Numbered from the stretch's first letter, positions 1-6,993 are shown. The stretch: DNA of 13,441 nucleotides from Epsilonproteobacteria bacterium UBA6211 (GCA_002421845.1 DISL01000067.1:1-13441); one strand, 5' to 3'. Notes: a model not told the origin generated them from the sequence alone. Translations and numbers: made by a program.

Positions 1-1
1 C

Positions 2-514
2 CTTCTAAAAACAAGCAAAGAAAAGGGATATGTTCCTAAGTTGCTTGATGCAGTAGAACTTGTAAATTTTGAACTAAAAAGAGTTATATCGGCAAAAGCT
101 ATCAAAGAGTTTGGAGAAGATTTACAAGGATATAGTTTTGCTATCTGGGGGCTTAGTTTTAAGCCAGAAACAGATGATATGAGAGAAGCTACGAGCATAA
201 CGGTTATCAATGAACTTACAACAAGAGGTGCAAAGATAAGGGCTTATGATCCAAAAGCGATGCATGAAGCAAAAAACTTTTATCTTAAAAATAACGCAAG
301 TGTAGAGTATATGAAAAATAAATATGATGCTTTAGATGAGTGTGAAGCGATGATACTTTTAACAGAGTGGAAAGAGTTTAGAAGTCCAGACTTTGAAGAG
401 ATAGCAAAACGTCTTAAAAATAAAATCATCTTTGATGGAAGAAATCAATATAGTAAAAAAAGACTTGCTTCATACGGATTTAGATATTTTCAAATAGGGG
501 TAAAAAACAAATAA
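2..514 (+). CDS. ugd: UDP-glucose 6-dehydrogenase, C-terminal part (5' end outside window)
   Basis: The frame is already open at base 2, so the gene starts upstream and only about 170 C-terminal residues are present. The TTG at 41 lies mid-domain and is not a credible start. The visible part covers the end of the central dimerisation helix and the UDP-binding C-terminal domain. The family signature GLSFKPETDDMREATS is at about 148-195, followed by a Rossmann-like stretch (AKIRAYDPKAM) and a terminal FDGRNQY motif near 433-453. In this family NAD-dependent oxidation of UDP-glucose gives UDP-glucuronate; the catalytic Cys and the NAD-binding domain lie outside the window. The FDGRN ending fits UDP-glucose dehydrogenase better than UDP-ManNAc dehydrogenase (WecC). 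The downstream wecB means WecC should be kept as an alternative until the N-terminal half is seen. Confidence 0.9.
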   Translation, partial: LLKTSKEKGYVPKLLDAVELVNFELKRVISAKAIKEFGEDLQGYSFAIWGLSFKPETDDMREATSITVINELTTRGAKIRAYDPKAMHEAKNFYLKNNASVEYMKNKYDALDECEAMILLTEWKEFRSPDFEEIAKRLKNKIIFDGRNQYSKKRLASYGFRYFQIGVKNK

Positions 515-562
515 GTAAAATAATTATAAATTCATATATGTATCAAAAATAGAATTATAGAT

Positions 563-568
563 GAGGAG
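563..568 (+). promoter_or_regulatory. Ribosome-binding site for rfbA (GTG start)
   Basis: GAGGAG lies 8 bases before the GTG at 577. It supports the non-ATG start, which also begins the conserved MKGIILAGG N-terminus. It sits at the end of the only sizeable intergenic gap (515-576), which is AT-rich and has no hairpin terminator that I can see. Confidence 0.7.
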
Positions 569-576
569 ATAAAAAG

Positions 577-1452
577 GTGAAAGGAATTATCTTAGCAGGC
601 GGTAGTGGAACACGACTTTATCCTATTACTCGAAGTATAAGTAAACAGTTACTTCCTATATATGATAAACCTATGATTTATTATCCACTCTCAGTCTTGA
701 TGCTAGCTGGTATCAAAGAGATACTTGTTATCTCTACGCCACAAGATATAGAAAAATTTGAAGAACTTTTAGGTGATGGTAGCGATTGGGGAATTAACTT
801 AGAATATAAAATTCAACCATCTCCAGATGGACTAGCTCAAGCTTTTATTTTAGGAGAAGACTTTATAGGAGATGATTCAGTTTGTTTAATACTTGGAGAC
901 AATATCTTTTATGGACAAGGTTTTTCTCCTATGCTACAAAATGCAGCTTCTTTAAAAGATGGAGCAGTTGTATTTGGATATCAAGTAAAAGACCCTGAAA
1001 GATTTGGTGTAGTAGAATTTGATAAAGACAAAAACGCAATTAGTATAGAAGAAAAACCATCAAAACCAAAATCAAACTTTGCAGTAACTGGACTTTATTT
1101 TTATGATAATGATGTTGTGGAAATAGCAAAAAATGTACAACCATCACATCGAGGAGAATTAGAAATCACAACTGTAAATCAAGAGTATCTAAAAAAAGGA
1201 AAATTAAAAGTAGAACTTTTAGGTCGTGGATTTGCATGGCTTGATACGGGAACTCATGATAGTCTTATCGAAGCAGGACAATTTGTACAAACCATAGAAC
1301 ATAGACAAGGGTATAAAATAGCTTGTCTAGAAGAGATAGCTTACAATAATGGTTGGATAGATAAAGAAAAAATACTTGAAATAGCAAAACCACTATCAAA
1401 GAATGGGTATGGGCAATATCTTTATGATTTAGTAAGAGAAGAAAATGAATAA
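577..1452 (+). CDS. rfbA: Glucose-1-phosphate thymidylyltransferase
   Basis: Makes dTDP-glucose from dTTP and glucose 1-phosphate in the cytoplasm, the entry step to dTDP-deoxysugars. The 291-residue length is typical for RmlA/RfbA. The nucleotide-binding loop is LAGGSGTRLYPIT (residues 6-18), followed by KQLLPIYDKPMIYYP (23-37). The metal-binding aspartates appear to be Asp108 in LGDNIFYG and Asp223 in WLDTGTHDSL, matching the Asp110/Asp225 pair of the E. coli enzyme. EEKP (158-161) and HRGELEITTVN (191-201) are also standard. Start is GTG with a good GAGGAG site. Its last 8 bases overlap rfbB, so the two are translationally linked. Confidence 0.97.
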   Translation: MKGIILAGGSGTRLYPITRSISKQLLPIYDKPMIYYPLSVLMLAGIKEILVISTPQDIEKFEELLGDGSDWGINLEYKIQPSPDGLAQAFILGEDFIGDDSVCLILGDNIFYGQGFSPMLQNAASLKDGAVVFGYQVKDPERFGVVEFDKDKNAISIEEKPSKPKSNFAVTGLYFYDNDVVEIAKNVQPSHRGELEITTVNQEYLKKGKLKVELLGRGFAWLDTGTHDSLIEAGQFVQTIEHRQGYKIACLEEIAYNNGWIDKEKILEIAKPLSKNGYGQYLYDLVREENE

Positions 1453-2515
1453 TACAAACAAATCAATACTCCTTACAGGAACAGCGGGATTTATAGGTAG
1501 TAACTTTGTGCCATATTTCCTAGAAAAATATCCAAACTATAACCTTATCAATCTAGATTTACTTACTTATGCAGGTAACTTAGAAAACCTTGCTGAATGT
1601 GAATCTAATCCAAGATATAAATTTATTAAAGGTGATATTTGTAATCGTGAATTAGTAGAGTTTATATTTAATGAATATGATATAAGAGGTGTTATCCACT
1701 TTGCAGCAGAGTCTCATGTAGATAATAGTATCAAAAATCCAGGTGTATTTGTACAAACAAATGTAAATGGAACTTATACTCTTGTAGATGTAGCTAAAAA
1801 ATATTGGATGAATAAGCCATTTGAGTATAAAGATGAATACCAAGATTGTAGATTCCATCATATCTCAACAGACGAAGTTTATGGAACATTAAGTGATGAT
1901 CCAAATGACCTTTTTACTGAAACTACACCTTATGCTCCAAACTCTCCATACTCTGCAAGTAAAGCTTCAAGTGATATGATAGTAAGAGCTTATGTAGAGA
2001 CATTTGGAGTAAACTGTGTGATTACAAACTGTTCAAATAACTATGGACCAAAACAACATGATGAGAAACTAATACCAACTATCATAAGAAATGCCCTCAA
2101 GGGTAACCCTATACCAATATATGGAGATGGAAAGAACATTAGAGATTGGCTTTATGTACTTGATCACTGTAAAGGAATTGATTTAGTTTATCATACTGGA
2201 TTAAAAGGTGAGACATATAATATAGGTGGAAGAAATGAAAGAACAAATCTTCAAATAGTAGAACGTATTTGTAAGATATTGGACGAAGTTCATCCAATTA
2301 AAAATAATTCAAAATTCAACACTCAAAATTCAACATTATCCTCATACAAAAGTTTGATAACTTTTGTTGAGGATCGTGCTGGTCATGATAGAAGATATGC
2401 TATTGATGCAACTAAGTTAGAAACTAAGCTTGGTTGGAAAGCTGATGAGAACTTTGATAGTGGAATTGTTAAAACTATTGAATGGTATTTGAAAAAATAT
2501 GGAGTTAAGAATTAG
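1445..2515 (+). CDS. rfbB: dTDP-glucose 4,6-dehydratase
   Basis: Converts dTDP-glucose to dTDP-4-dehydro-6-deoxyglucose, the branch point for rhamnose and for amino-deoxy sugars. It is an extended SDR enzyme of 356 residues. The NAD-binding TGTAGFIG is at 11-18, the catalytic TDE in STDEVYG at 141-147, and YSASK with Tyr169 and Lys173. The C-terminal signature DRAGHDRRYAID is at 310-321. Compared with E. coli RfbB there is an extra loop of roughly 12-14 residues at about 286-299 (between LDEVHP and YKSLITFV), encoded by a short tandem repeat. No rfbC or rfbD follows; wecE further down is the likely user of the product. The stop codon abuts the wecB start. Confidence 0.97.
   Translation: MNNTNKSILLTGTAGFIGSNFVPYFLEKYPNYNLINLDLLTYAGNLENLAECESNPRYKFIKGDICNRELVEFIFNEYDIRGVIHFAAESHVDNSIKNPGVFVQTNVNGTYTLVDVAKKYWMNKPFEYKDEYQDCRFHHISTDEVYGTLSDDPNDLFTETTPYAPNSPYSASKASSDMIVRAYVETFGVNCVITNCSNNYGPKQHDEKLIPTIIRNALKGNPIPIYGDGKNIRDWLYVLDHCKGIDLVYHTGLKGETYNIGGRNERTNLQIVERICKILDEVHPIKNNSKFNTQNSTLSSYKSLITFVEDRAGHDRRYAIDATKLETKLGWKADENFDSGIVKTIEWYLKKYGVKN
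2309..2336 (+). repeat. Two-copy 14-bp tandem repeat inside rfbB
   Basis: TCAAAATTCAACAC (2309-2322) is followed at once by TCAAAATTCAACAT (2323-2336), 13 of 14 bases identical. Because 14 is not a multiple of 3, the copies are read in different frames (SKFNT, then QNSTL). It coincides with the extra loop in RfbB relative to the E. coli enzyme, which suggests a recent small insertion or duplication tolerated at a surface loop. Confidence 0.75.
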
Positions 2516-3646
2516 ATGAAAAAAGTATTATTAGTATTTGGAACAAGACCAGAAGCTATCAAAATGGCTCCACTTGTCAAAGCATTTGAAAACGAACCTT
2601 CAATAGAATCAAAAGTTTGTGTTACCGCTCAACATAGAGAGATGCTAGATCAAGTACTTGAAATGTTTGATATTAAGCCAGACTATGATCTTAATCTTAT
2701 GAAACCTGGTCAAGACCTATATGATATCACTGGAAATGTACTTTTAGGTATGAAAAGTGTGTTAGAAGAGTTCAAACCAGATGTTGTTTTAGTTCATGGA
2801 GATACTACTACAACTTCTTCTGCTAGCTTAGCTGCTTTTTATCAAAAAGTAAGAGTTGGGCATGTTGAAGCAGGTCTTAGAACAGGCAATTTGTATAGCC
2901 CTTGGCCAGAAGAAGCCAATAGACAAATAACAGGAGTACTAGCCAACTATCACTTTGCTCCCACAACTACTAGTCAAAATAATTTACTAAAAGAAAACAA
3001 AAAACAAGAAGATATTATAGTTACTGGAAATACAGTAATAGATGCTTTGTTTTTAGCACTAGATAAAATAGAGAAAAATGATGACTTAAAATCTAAAATA
3101 ATAGAGTCTATAAACTCTCAATATGAACTAAAAAATGATAAAAAAATCATACTTGTAACAGGGCATAGAAGAGAAAATTTTGGAAACGGATTTATCAATA
3201 TATGTGAAGCACTTAAATCAATAGCTATAAATAATCCAGATATTGATATAGTTTACCCAGTGCACTTAAATCCAAATGTTCAAAAACCAGTCAAAGAGAT
3301 ACTATCCAACACAGCAAATGTATATCTTATAGATCCACTTCAATATGAGAGTTTCATCTATATGATGAACAAATCATATTTTATTATCACTGATAGTGGT
3401 GGAGTACAAGAAGAAGCTCCATCTTTAGGAAAACCGGTACTTGTTATGAGAGATACTACAGAGCGACCAGAAGCAGTCGAAGCTGGAACAGTTAAGCTTG
3501 TAGGGACAAATAAAGAAACCATCATCAAAGAAGCTCAACTTTTACTAGACTTACAAGATGAATATATTAAAATGTCAAAAGCGCATAATCCATACGGAGA
3601 TGGAAAAGCTTGTGAGAGAATTGTGGAATTTTTAAAAGAAATTTAA
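2516..3646 (+). CDS. wecB: UDP-N-acetylglucosamine 2-epimerase (non-hydrolysing)
   Basis: Interconverts UDP-GlcNAc and UDP-ManNAc. The 376-residue length and GT-B-like fold signature match WecB/MnaA throughout. FGTRPEAIKMAPL is at 8-20, HGDTTT with Asp96 at 94-99, GHVEAGLRTGN with Glu118 at 115-125, PWPEEANRQ with Glu132 at 129-137, TGHRREN with His217 at 215-221, and TDSGGVQEEAPSLGKP at 292-307. These residues match Asp95, Glu117, Glu131 and His213 of the E. coli enzyme by position. The ATG follows the rfbB TAG directly; GGAG at 2501-2504 is an 11-base spaced ribosome-binding site. UDP-ManNAc would normally be oxidised by WecC to UDP-ManNAcA; no separate wecC is visible here. Confidence 0.96.
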   Translation: MKKVLLVFGTRPEAIKMAPLVKAFENEPSIESKVCVTAQHREMLDQVLEMFDIKPDYDLNLMKPGQDLYDITGNVLLGMKSVLEEFKPDVVLVHGDTTTTSSASLAAFYQKVRVGHVEAGLRTGNLYSPWPEEANRQITGVLANYHFAPTTTSQNNLLKENKKQEDIIVTGNTVIDALFLALDKIEKNDDLKSKIIESINSQYELKNDKKIILVTGHRRENFGNGFINICEALKSIAINNPDIDIVYPVHLNPNVQKPVKEILSNTANVYLIDPLQYESFIYMMNKSYFIITDSGGVQEEAPSLGKPVLVMRDTTERPEAVEAGTVKLVGTNKETIIKEAQLLLDLQDEYIKMSKAHNPYGDGKACERIVEFLKEI

Positions 3647-4212
3647 TGGCATATTACACAGAAAATCAGCTTAAAGATTTAGGATTTAAGAGCATTGGAA
3701 AGAATGTAAAAATAAGTGATAAAGCAACTATTTATAACTTTGACCAAATAGAAATTGGTGACAACTCAAGGATAGATGATTTTTGTGTTGTTTCTGGAAA
3801 AATCAAAATAGGTAGAAATGTTCATATTACGCCCATGTGTCTGGTTGCAGGTGGAGAAAAAGGTATTATTTTTGAAGATTTTACTACTATTGCTTATGGG
3901 GTTAAAGTTTTTACACAGTCTGATGATTATAGTGGTAAAACTATGACTAATTCAACGATTCCAAAAAAATATAAGAATGAATACAAAAGTGAAGTGATTT
4001 TAAACAAATATTCTATTGTGGGAGCGGGAAGCATTATTATGCCGGGAGTTGTTTTAGCTAAAGGTACTTCAGTAGGTGCTATGAGCTTAGTTCTCAAATC
4101 AACTGAACCTTGGGGAATCTATGTAGGTAATCCAGCAAAGAGATTAAAAGATAGGCAAAAAGATTTACTAGAACTTGAAAAACAATACTTGGAAAATGAG
4201 GGTAAACTATGA
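3646..4212 (+). CDS. Left-handed beta-helix acyltransferase (WbbJ-like sugar acetyltransferase)
   Basis: This 188-residue protein carries hexapeptide-repeat sequence. Isoleucine/valine-spaced turns run through about 20-80 (KNVKISDKATIY, IEIGDNSRIDDF, IKIGRNVHI) and resume at 116-165 (VILNKYSIVGAGSIIMPGVVLAKG, then VGNPAKRLK). That is the trimeric acyl-CoA-dependent acyltransferase fold, usually acetylating a hydroxyl or amino group on a sugar. The loop at 85-115 (FTQSDDYSG, then a charged stretch) interrupts the coils, as in sugar acetyltransferases. Family membership is clear, but donor and acceptor cannot be told from sequence. The ATG overlaps the wecB TAA by one base (TAATG), and its end overlaps the formyltransferase by four bases (ATGA), so the two modifiers are a coupled pair. 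Confidence 0.82.
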   Translation: MAYYTENQLKDLGFKSIGKNVKISDKATIYNFDQIEIGDNSRIDDFCVVSGKIKIGRNVHITPMCLVAGGEKGIIFEDFTTIAYGVKVFTQSDDYSGKTMTNSTIPKKYKNEYKSEVILNKYSIVGAGSIIMPGVVLAKGTSVGAMSLVLKSTEPWGIYVGNPAKRLKDRQKDLLELEKQYLENEGKL

Positions 4213-5096
4213 ATAAAATAGCATTTTATATTATGAACTCAAAAGGGTATTATGTACTCAAGAACTTTATTGAAAAGTTTGGTACTTCGTCGATAGATTA
4301 TATTGTGAGTAGTGAAGATAAAAATATCCAAAAAGATTTTTTTGATGAGATCAAAAGTGTGGCTCAAAAAGAAAATATAAAGTTTTTTAGTAGATTTGAT
4401 GATTTTGTAAATATTGAAAAAAGTTTTTTGGGATACAAGTTTGCTATAGGTTGGAGATGGCTTATAAAAGATGAAAAAAACTTGATAGTATTTCATGATT
4501 CGTTATTACCAAAATATAGAGGTTTTGCTCCACTTGTTAATTGTTTAGTCAATAATGAAAAAACGGGGGGGGTAACAGCTTTGTTTGCTAGTAGTGAATA
4601 TGATAAAGGCGATATCATAGCTCAAAAAAGTTTTAAAATAAGCTATCCTATAAAGATAAATGAAGCTATTGAAAAAATAGAGCCACTTTATTTTGAGCTT
4701 GTAGATGAGATATATTCAAAGATACAAAATGATTATGCGCTAAAAGCAACAAAGCAAGATGAAGGTGCAGCAACTTATAGCCTTTGGTTAGATAGTGAAG
4801 ATTATTTTATAGATTGGTCTTGGAGTGCTAAAAAGATAAAAAGATTTGTGGATGCAGTTTCTTATCCTTATGATAATGCAAAAGCAAATCTAAATGGCGA
4901 AATTATAAAGTTTATAGATGTTGAGATAGTTGAAGATGTGCTTGTTGAACATCGAGATAGACATATTGGGAAAGTGATATTTATCAAAGATGGTATTCCT
5001 ATAGTTGTTTGTAGTGATGGACTTATAGGTTTGAAAGAGATTCGAGATAAAGATGATAATGAGATGTTTATCAATTTTAGAAGTAGGTTTAAATAA
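4209..5096 (+). CDS. Sugar N-formyltransferase-like protein (Fmt/ArnA family), with poly-G tract
   Basis: 295 residues with a formyl-transferase core. HDSLLPKYRGFAPL (96-109) and the EYDKGDIIAQ stretch (130-139) match the active-site region of the N10-formyltetrahydrofolate-dependent enzymes (Fmt, ArnA, and sugar formyltransferases such as WlaRD and VioF). His96 and Asp132 fit the H and D of the usual Asn-His-Asp set. The Asn position two residues before His appears to be Val94. A GAATYSLWLDSEDYFIDW region (186-203) and YPYDNAKANLNGE (219-231) match the C-terminal half. The likely role is formylating an amino sugar, plausibly the 4-amino group made by WecE. An 8-G run at 4565-4572 inside the coding region makes it a phase-variation candidate. 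The present length keeps the frame open. A tRNA role is unlikely given the context. Confidence 0.85.
   Translation: MNKIAFYIMNSKGYYVLKNFIEKFGTSSIDYIVSSEDKNIQKDFFDEIKSVAQKENIKFFSRFDDFVNIEKSFLGYKFAIGWRWLIKDEKNLIVFHDSLLPKYRGFAPLVNCLVNNEKTGGVTALFASSEYDKGDIIAQKSFKISYPIKINEAIEKIEPLYFELVDEIYSKIQNDYALKATKQDEGAATYSLWLDSEDYFIDWSWSAKKIKRFVDAVSYPYDNAKANLNGEIIKFIDVEIVEDVLVEHRDRHIGKVIFIKDGIPIVVCSDGLIGLKEIRDKDDNEMFINFRSRFK
4565..4572 (+). repeat. Homopolymeric G8 tract within the formyltransferase gene
   Basis: Eight consecutive G bases read ACG-GGG-GGG-GTA (Thr119-Gly-Gly-Val122), directly upstream of the active-site Asp132. Loss of one G gives an immediate TAA. Gain of one G gives a TAG at original bases 4589-4591. 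It is the longest G run in an otherwise AT-rich window. Slipped-strand mispairing at such tracts is a known switch for surface-glycan genes in Campylobacter and Helicobacter. Eight is at the short end of that range. Confidence 0.8.
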
Positions 5097-5103
5097 ATCA
5101 AAT

Positions 5104-5107
5104 GGAG
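5104..5107 (+). promoter_or_regulatory. Ribosome-binding site that fixes the start of the small gene before darT
   Basis: GGAG lies 6 bases before the ATG at 5114. The in-frame ATG at 5102 overlaps this motif and has no site of its own, so 5114 is preferred. Confidence 0.6.
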
Positions 5108-5113
5108 CATGAA

Positions 5114-5302
5114 ATGAAAAACTTTAGAGTGTCAATACAAGAAAAAATTAAAGCCTTTAATGAAAGTGGACTAATAGGTGAAACTTCTTTGGAAGCGATA
5201 GAAGAATATTGTAAAAAGAATAATATTACGATGCCATTGGTATGGAATGAGCAAGATAGTCAAACTATTATGATTATAGAAAAGTATTTCGAAGATAAAT
5301 AG
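5114..5302 (+). CDS. Small protein of unknown function, directly upstream of darT
   Basis: I do not recognise this 62-residue protein. The start at 5114 is chosen for its GGAG site; starting at 5102 would add four residues. The protein is charged and probably mostly helical (IQEKIKAF, then SLEAIEEYCKKNN), with a short central segment (ITMPLVWNEQ) and a helical end (TIMIIEKYFEDK). It has no signal peptide, membrane segment or clear DNA-binding motif, and a single Cys. Its TAG is followed at once by the darT ATG, so its translation probably feeds darT. It could be an accessory to or regulator of DarTG, a leader-type gene that sets toxin translation, or an unrelated leftover of the inserted module. 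The tight spacing and a proper ribosome-binding site argue that it is real. Confidence 0.62.
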   Translation: MKNFRVSIQEKIKAFNESGLIGETSLEAIEEYCKKNNITMPLVWNEQDSQTIMIIEKYFEDK

Positions 5303-5938
5303 ATGCAACCACAAACCCCAAAAATCTACCATATAGTACACATTGATAAACTTCAATCTATCGTAAATAGTGGTGGACTTCTTAGTGATAGTGAAGTGAT
5401 ACGATTAGGACTTGGTGGTACAACTATTGGGATGAATAGCATTAAGCAAAGAAGATTAACAGAACTTACTCTTTCGACTTACCCAAACTTACATGTAGGA
5501 GAGTGTGTACCCTTTTACTTTTGCCCTCGTTCTGTAATGCTTTATATGATGTATATCAAAAATGCAGAGTTGAGTTACAAAGGTGGGCAGGATGATATTA
5601 TACATCTTGAAGCCGATTTGATGGGTTCAATAGATTGGGCAAATGTAAATGGTAAAAGATGGGTTTTTACATCTTCAAATGCAGGTTCAAGATATTTTGA
5701 AGATACAAATGACTTGAGTAATTTAGCTAACTTAAATTGGAATGCGATTAATGCAAGAAACTGGGGTGCAAATAGAGAACAAAAACAAGCAGAGTTCTTG
5801 TGTGAACAAAGTTTCACTTGGAATCTCATAGAGCGAATAGGTGTAAATACACAAAGTATGTATCAGCAAGCACAAAACATACTTGCTAGTGCTATCCACA
5901 AGCCTAGGATTGAGATAAAAAATGATTGGTATTATTGA
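5303..5938 (+). CDS. darT: DarT DNA ADP-ribosyltransferase toxin (DUF4433)
   Basis: The family uses NAD to ADP-ribosylate bases in single-stranded DNA, blocking replication; it acts in toxin-antitoxin modules and in anti-phage defence. The 211-residue length is typical. Visible family motifs are IYHIVHIDKLQSI at 8-20, GG(L)LSD at 24-29, the KQRRL arginine pair at 48-52, VPFYFCPRSVMLY at 69-81, HLEADL at 101-106, RWVFTSSNA at 119-127, the catalytic-type KQAEFL with Glu164 at 161-166, and a C-terminal NDWYY. Glu164 corresponds to Glu160 of Thermus DarT, and Arg51 falls at the equivalent conserved arginine. The gene looks intact. It abuts the upstream small gene and has no strong ribosome-binding site of its own, which fits low, coupled expression of a toxin. 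darG follows 11 bases later. Confidence 0.95.
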   Translation: MQPQTPKIYHIVHIDKLQSIVNSGGLLSDSEVIRLGLGGTTIGMNSIKQRRLTELTLSTYPNLHVGECVPFYFCPRSVMLYMMYIKNAELSYKGGQDDIIHLEADLMGSIDWANVNGKRWVFTSSNAGSRYFEDTNDLSNLANLNWNAINARNWGANREQKQAEFLCEQSFTWNLIERIGVNTQSMYQQAQNILASAIHKPRIEIKNDWYY

Positions 5939-5939
5939 T

Positions 5940-5943
5940 GGAG
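5940..5943 (+). promoter_or_regulatory. Ribosome-binding site that fixes the darG start
   Basis: GGAG lies 6 bases before the ATG at 5950. The in-frame ATG at 5938 overlaps the darT TGA and this motif, and the still earlier TTG at 5926 lies inside darT. With 5950 as start the predicted macrodomain lysine becomes Lys80, the same number as in Thermus DarG. Confidence 0.65.
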
Positions 5944-5949
5944 AAAAAG

Positions 5950-6993
5950 ATGATAGAGTATAAAAATGGAGATATATTTAATAGCGATGTAGAAGCTATA
6001 GTCAATACAGTTAATTGTGTTGGTATTATGGGTAGAGGTTTGGCACTTCAGTTTAAAAATAAATTTCCTCAAAACTTCAAAGAGTATGCAGTAGCTTGTA
6101 AAAATGAACAAGTCCAACCTGGGAAGATGCATATATATCAAACAGGGCAACTTACAAATCCAAAATATATTATCAATTTTCCAACAAAAAGACACTGGAA
6201 AGGGAAAAGTAAGATAGAAGATATAGAAAATGGGCTTGATGATTTAATAAAAACAATAGAAAAATATAGCATCAAATCAATCGCTGTACCACCACTTGGA
6301 AGTGGGCTTGGTGGACTCAATTGGCAAATCGTAAAACAAACTATAGAAAAGAAATTATCTAATGTAAATTGTAAAATAGTAGTTTTTGAACCACTTGAAC
6401 AAAAGATTGAAAAAAATATAAGTAAAGAAGTGCCAAAAATGACAGCAGGTCGTGCAGCTCTCGTAGAGCTGATAGACAGATATCTAAAAGGTCTTATGGA
6501 TCCTTTTATAAGTTTGCTTGAAGTACATAAACTGATGTACTTTATGCAAGAAGTGGGTGAACCCCTTAGGCTCAAATATAAAAAAGCTCCATACGGACCA
6601 TATGCAGACAACCTAAGACATGTGATGAATACCATCGAGGGAAATTTGGTGAGTGGATATGAAGATGGTGGAGATGCTCCTGATAAACAAATCAAATTGG
6701 TGCCAGGGGCTATAGTAGATGCAAGAGAGTTTTTAAAAGATTTGCAAAATACACAAAAAAATTTTACAAGAGTATCAGAACTTGTTGATGGATTTGAAAC
6801 ACCATTTGGGTTAGAATTATTATCGACTGTACATTGGGTAGTAAAATATGAAGAAGCTAAAAATTTAAATGAAGTAGTCAACAAAATATATAGTTGGAAT
6901 GATAGAAAAAAACAGTTTTCAAATAAACAGGTGCAAATAGCCCTTCAAACATTAAAAGAAAAAAACTGGATAACTTTAGGAGAAAATAATTAA
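5950..6993 (+). CDS. darG: DarG macrodomain antitoxin (DNA ADP-ribosylglycohydrolase with DarT-binding C-terminal domain)
   Basis: DarG removes ADP-ribose from DNA through its macrodomain and also binds DarT through its C-terminal part. From the 5950 start it has 347 residues. The macrodomain (about 1-150) shows GDIFNSDVEAIVNTVNCVG (7-25), the MGRGLALQFK loop (27-36), INFPTKRHWKGKSKIE with the catalytic-type Lys80 (75-90), and PPLGSGLGGLNW (114-125). The C-terminal domain (about 160-347) contains KMTAGRAALVELIDRYL (163-179) and EVHKLMYFMQEVGEPLRLKY (191-210), as in known DarG proteins. There is no NADAR/YbiA-type domain, so it resembles the DarTG2 type rather than DarTG1. The gene is intact, and its stop overlaps the wecE start (TAATG). 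A start at 5938 (351 residues) is the main alternative. Confidence 0.95.
   Translation: MIEYKNGDIFNSDVEAIVNTVNCVGIMGRGLALQFKNKFPQNFKEYAVACKNEQVQPGKMHIYQTGQLTNPKYIINFPTKRHWKGKSKIEDIENGLDDLIKTIEKYSIKSIAVPPLGSGLGGLNWQIVKQTIEKKLSNVNCKIVVFEPLEQKIEKNISKEVPKMTAGRAALVELIDRYLKGLMDPFISLLEVHKLMYFMQEVGEPLRLKYKKAPYGPYADNLRHVMNTIEGNLVSGYEDGGDAPDKQIKLVPGAIVDAREFLKDLQNTQKNFTRVSELVDGFETPFGLELLSTVHWVVKYEEAKNLNEVVNKIYSWNDRKKQFSNKQVQIALQTLKEKNWITLGENN
6978..6983 (+). promoter_or_regulatory. Ribosome-binding site for wecE, located inside the darG 3' end
   Basis: AGGAGA sits 9 bases before the wecE ATG at 6993 and is part of the darG coding sequence (about codons 343-345). The aminotransferase is therefore translated from a site embedded in the antitoxin gene. 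Confidence 0.7.

Noticed and set aside
146..150. Short G5 runs (about 146-150 and 10986-10990) as phase-variable tracts
   Set aside because: Five Gs are too short to be persuasive slippage sites.
515..576. Possible promoter before rfbA (TAGAAT at 550-555, TATAAA at 525-530)
   Set aside because: The gap is so AT-rich that such boxes are expected by chance, no -35 box is clear, and a start from the 550 box would leave almost no leader before the ribosome-binding site. Worth only a transcript-start check.
577..2515. dTDP-rhamnose pathway
   Set aside because: rfbA and rfbB are present but rfbC and rfbD are not in the window, and wecE is, so an amino-deoxysugar is better supported.
4209..5096. 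Methionyl-tRNA formyltransferase (fmt)
   Set aside because: The formyl-transferase core is shared, but the gene sits in a glycan operon, overlaps a sugar acyltransferase and carries a G8 tract, which would be untenable in a housekeeping tRNA enzyme.
5102..5113. Upstream ATG at 5102 as the start of the small gene
   Set aside because: It overlaps the GGAG motif that is correctly placed for the ATG at 5114 and has no ribosome-binding site of its own.
6138..6884. Long open frame (248 codons) on the minus strand opposite darG
   Set aside because: It lies entirely within darG, which has clear family motifs, and the translated product is a Ser/Phe/Cys-rich low-complexity sequence without a ribosome-binding site; it is a shadow of the coding strand.
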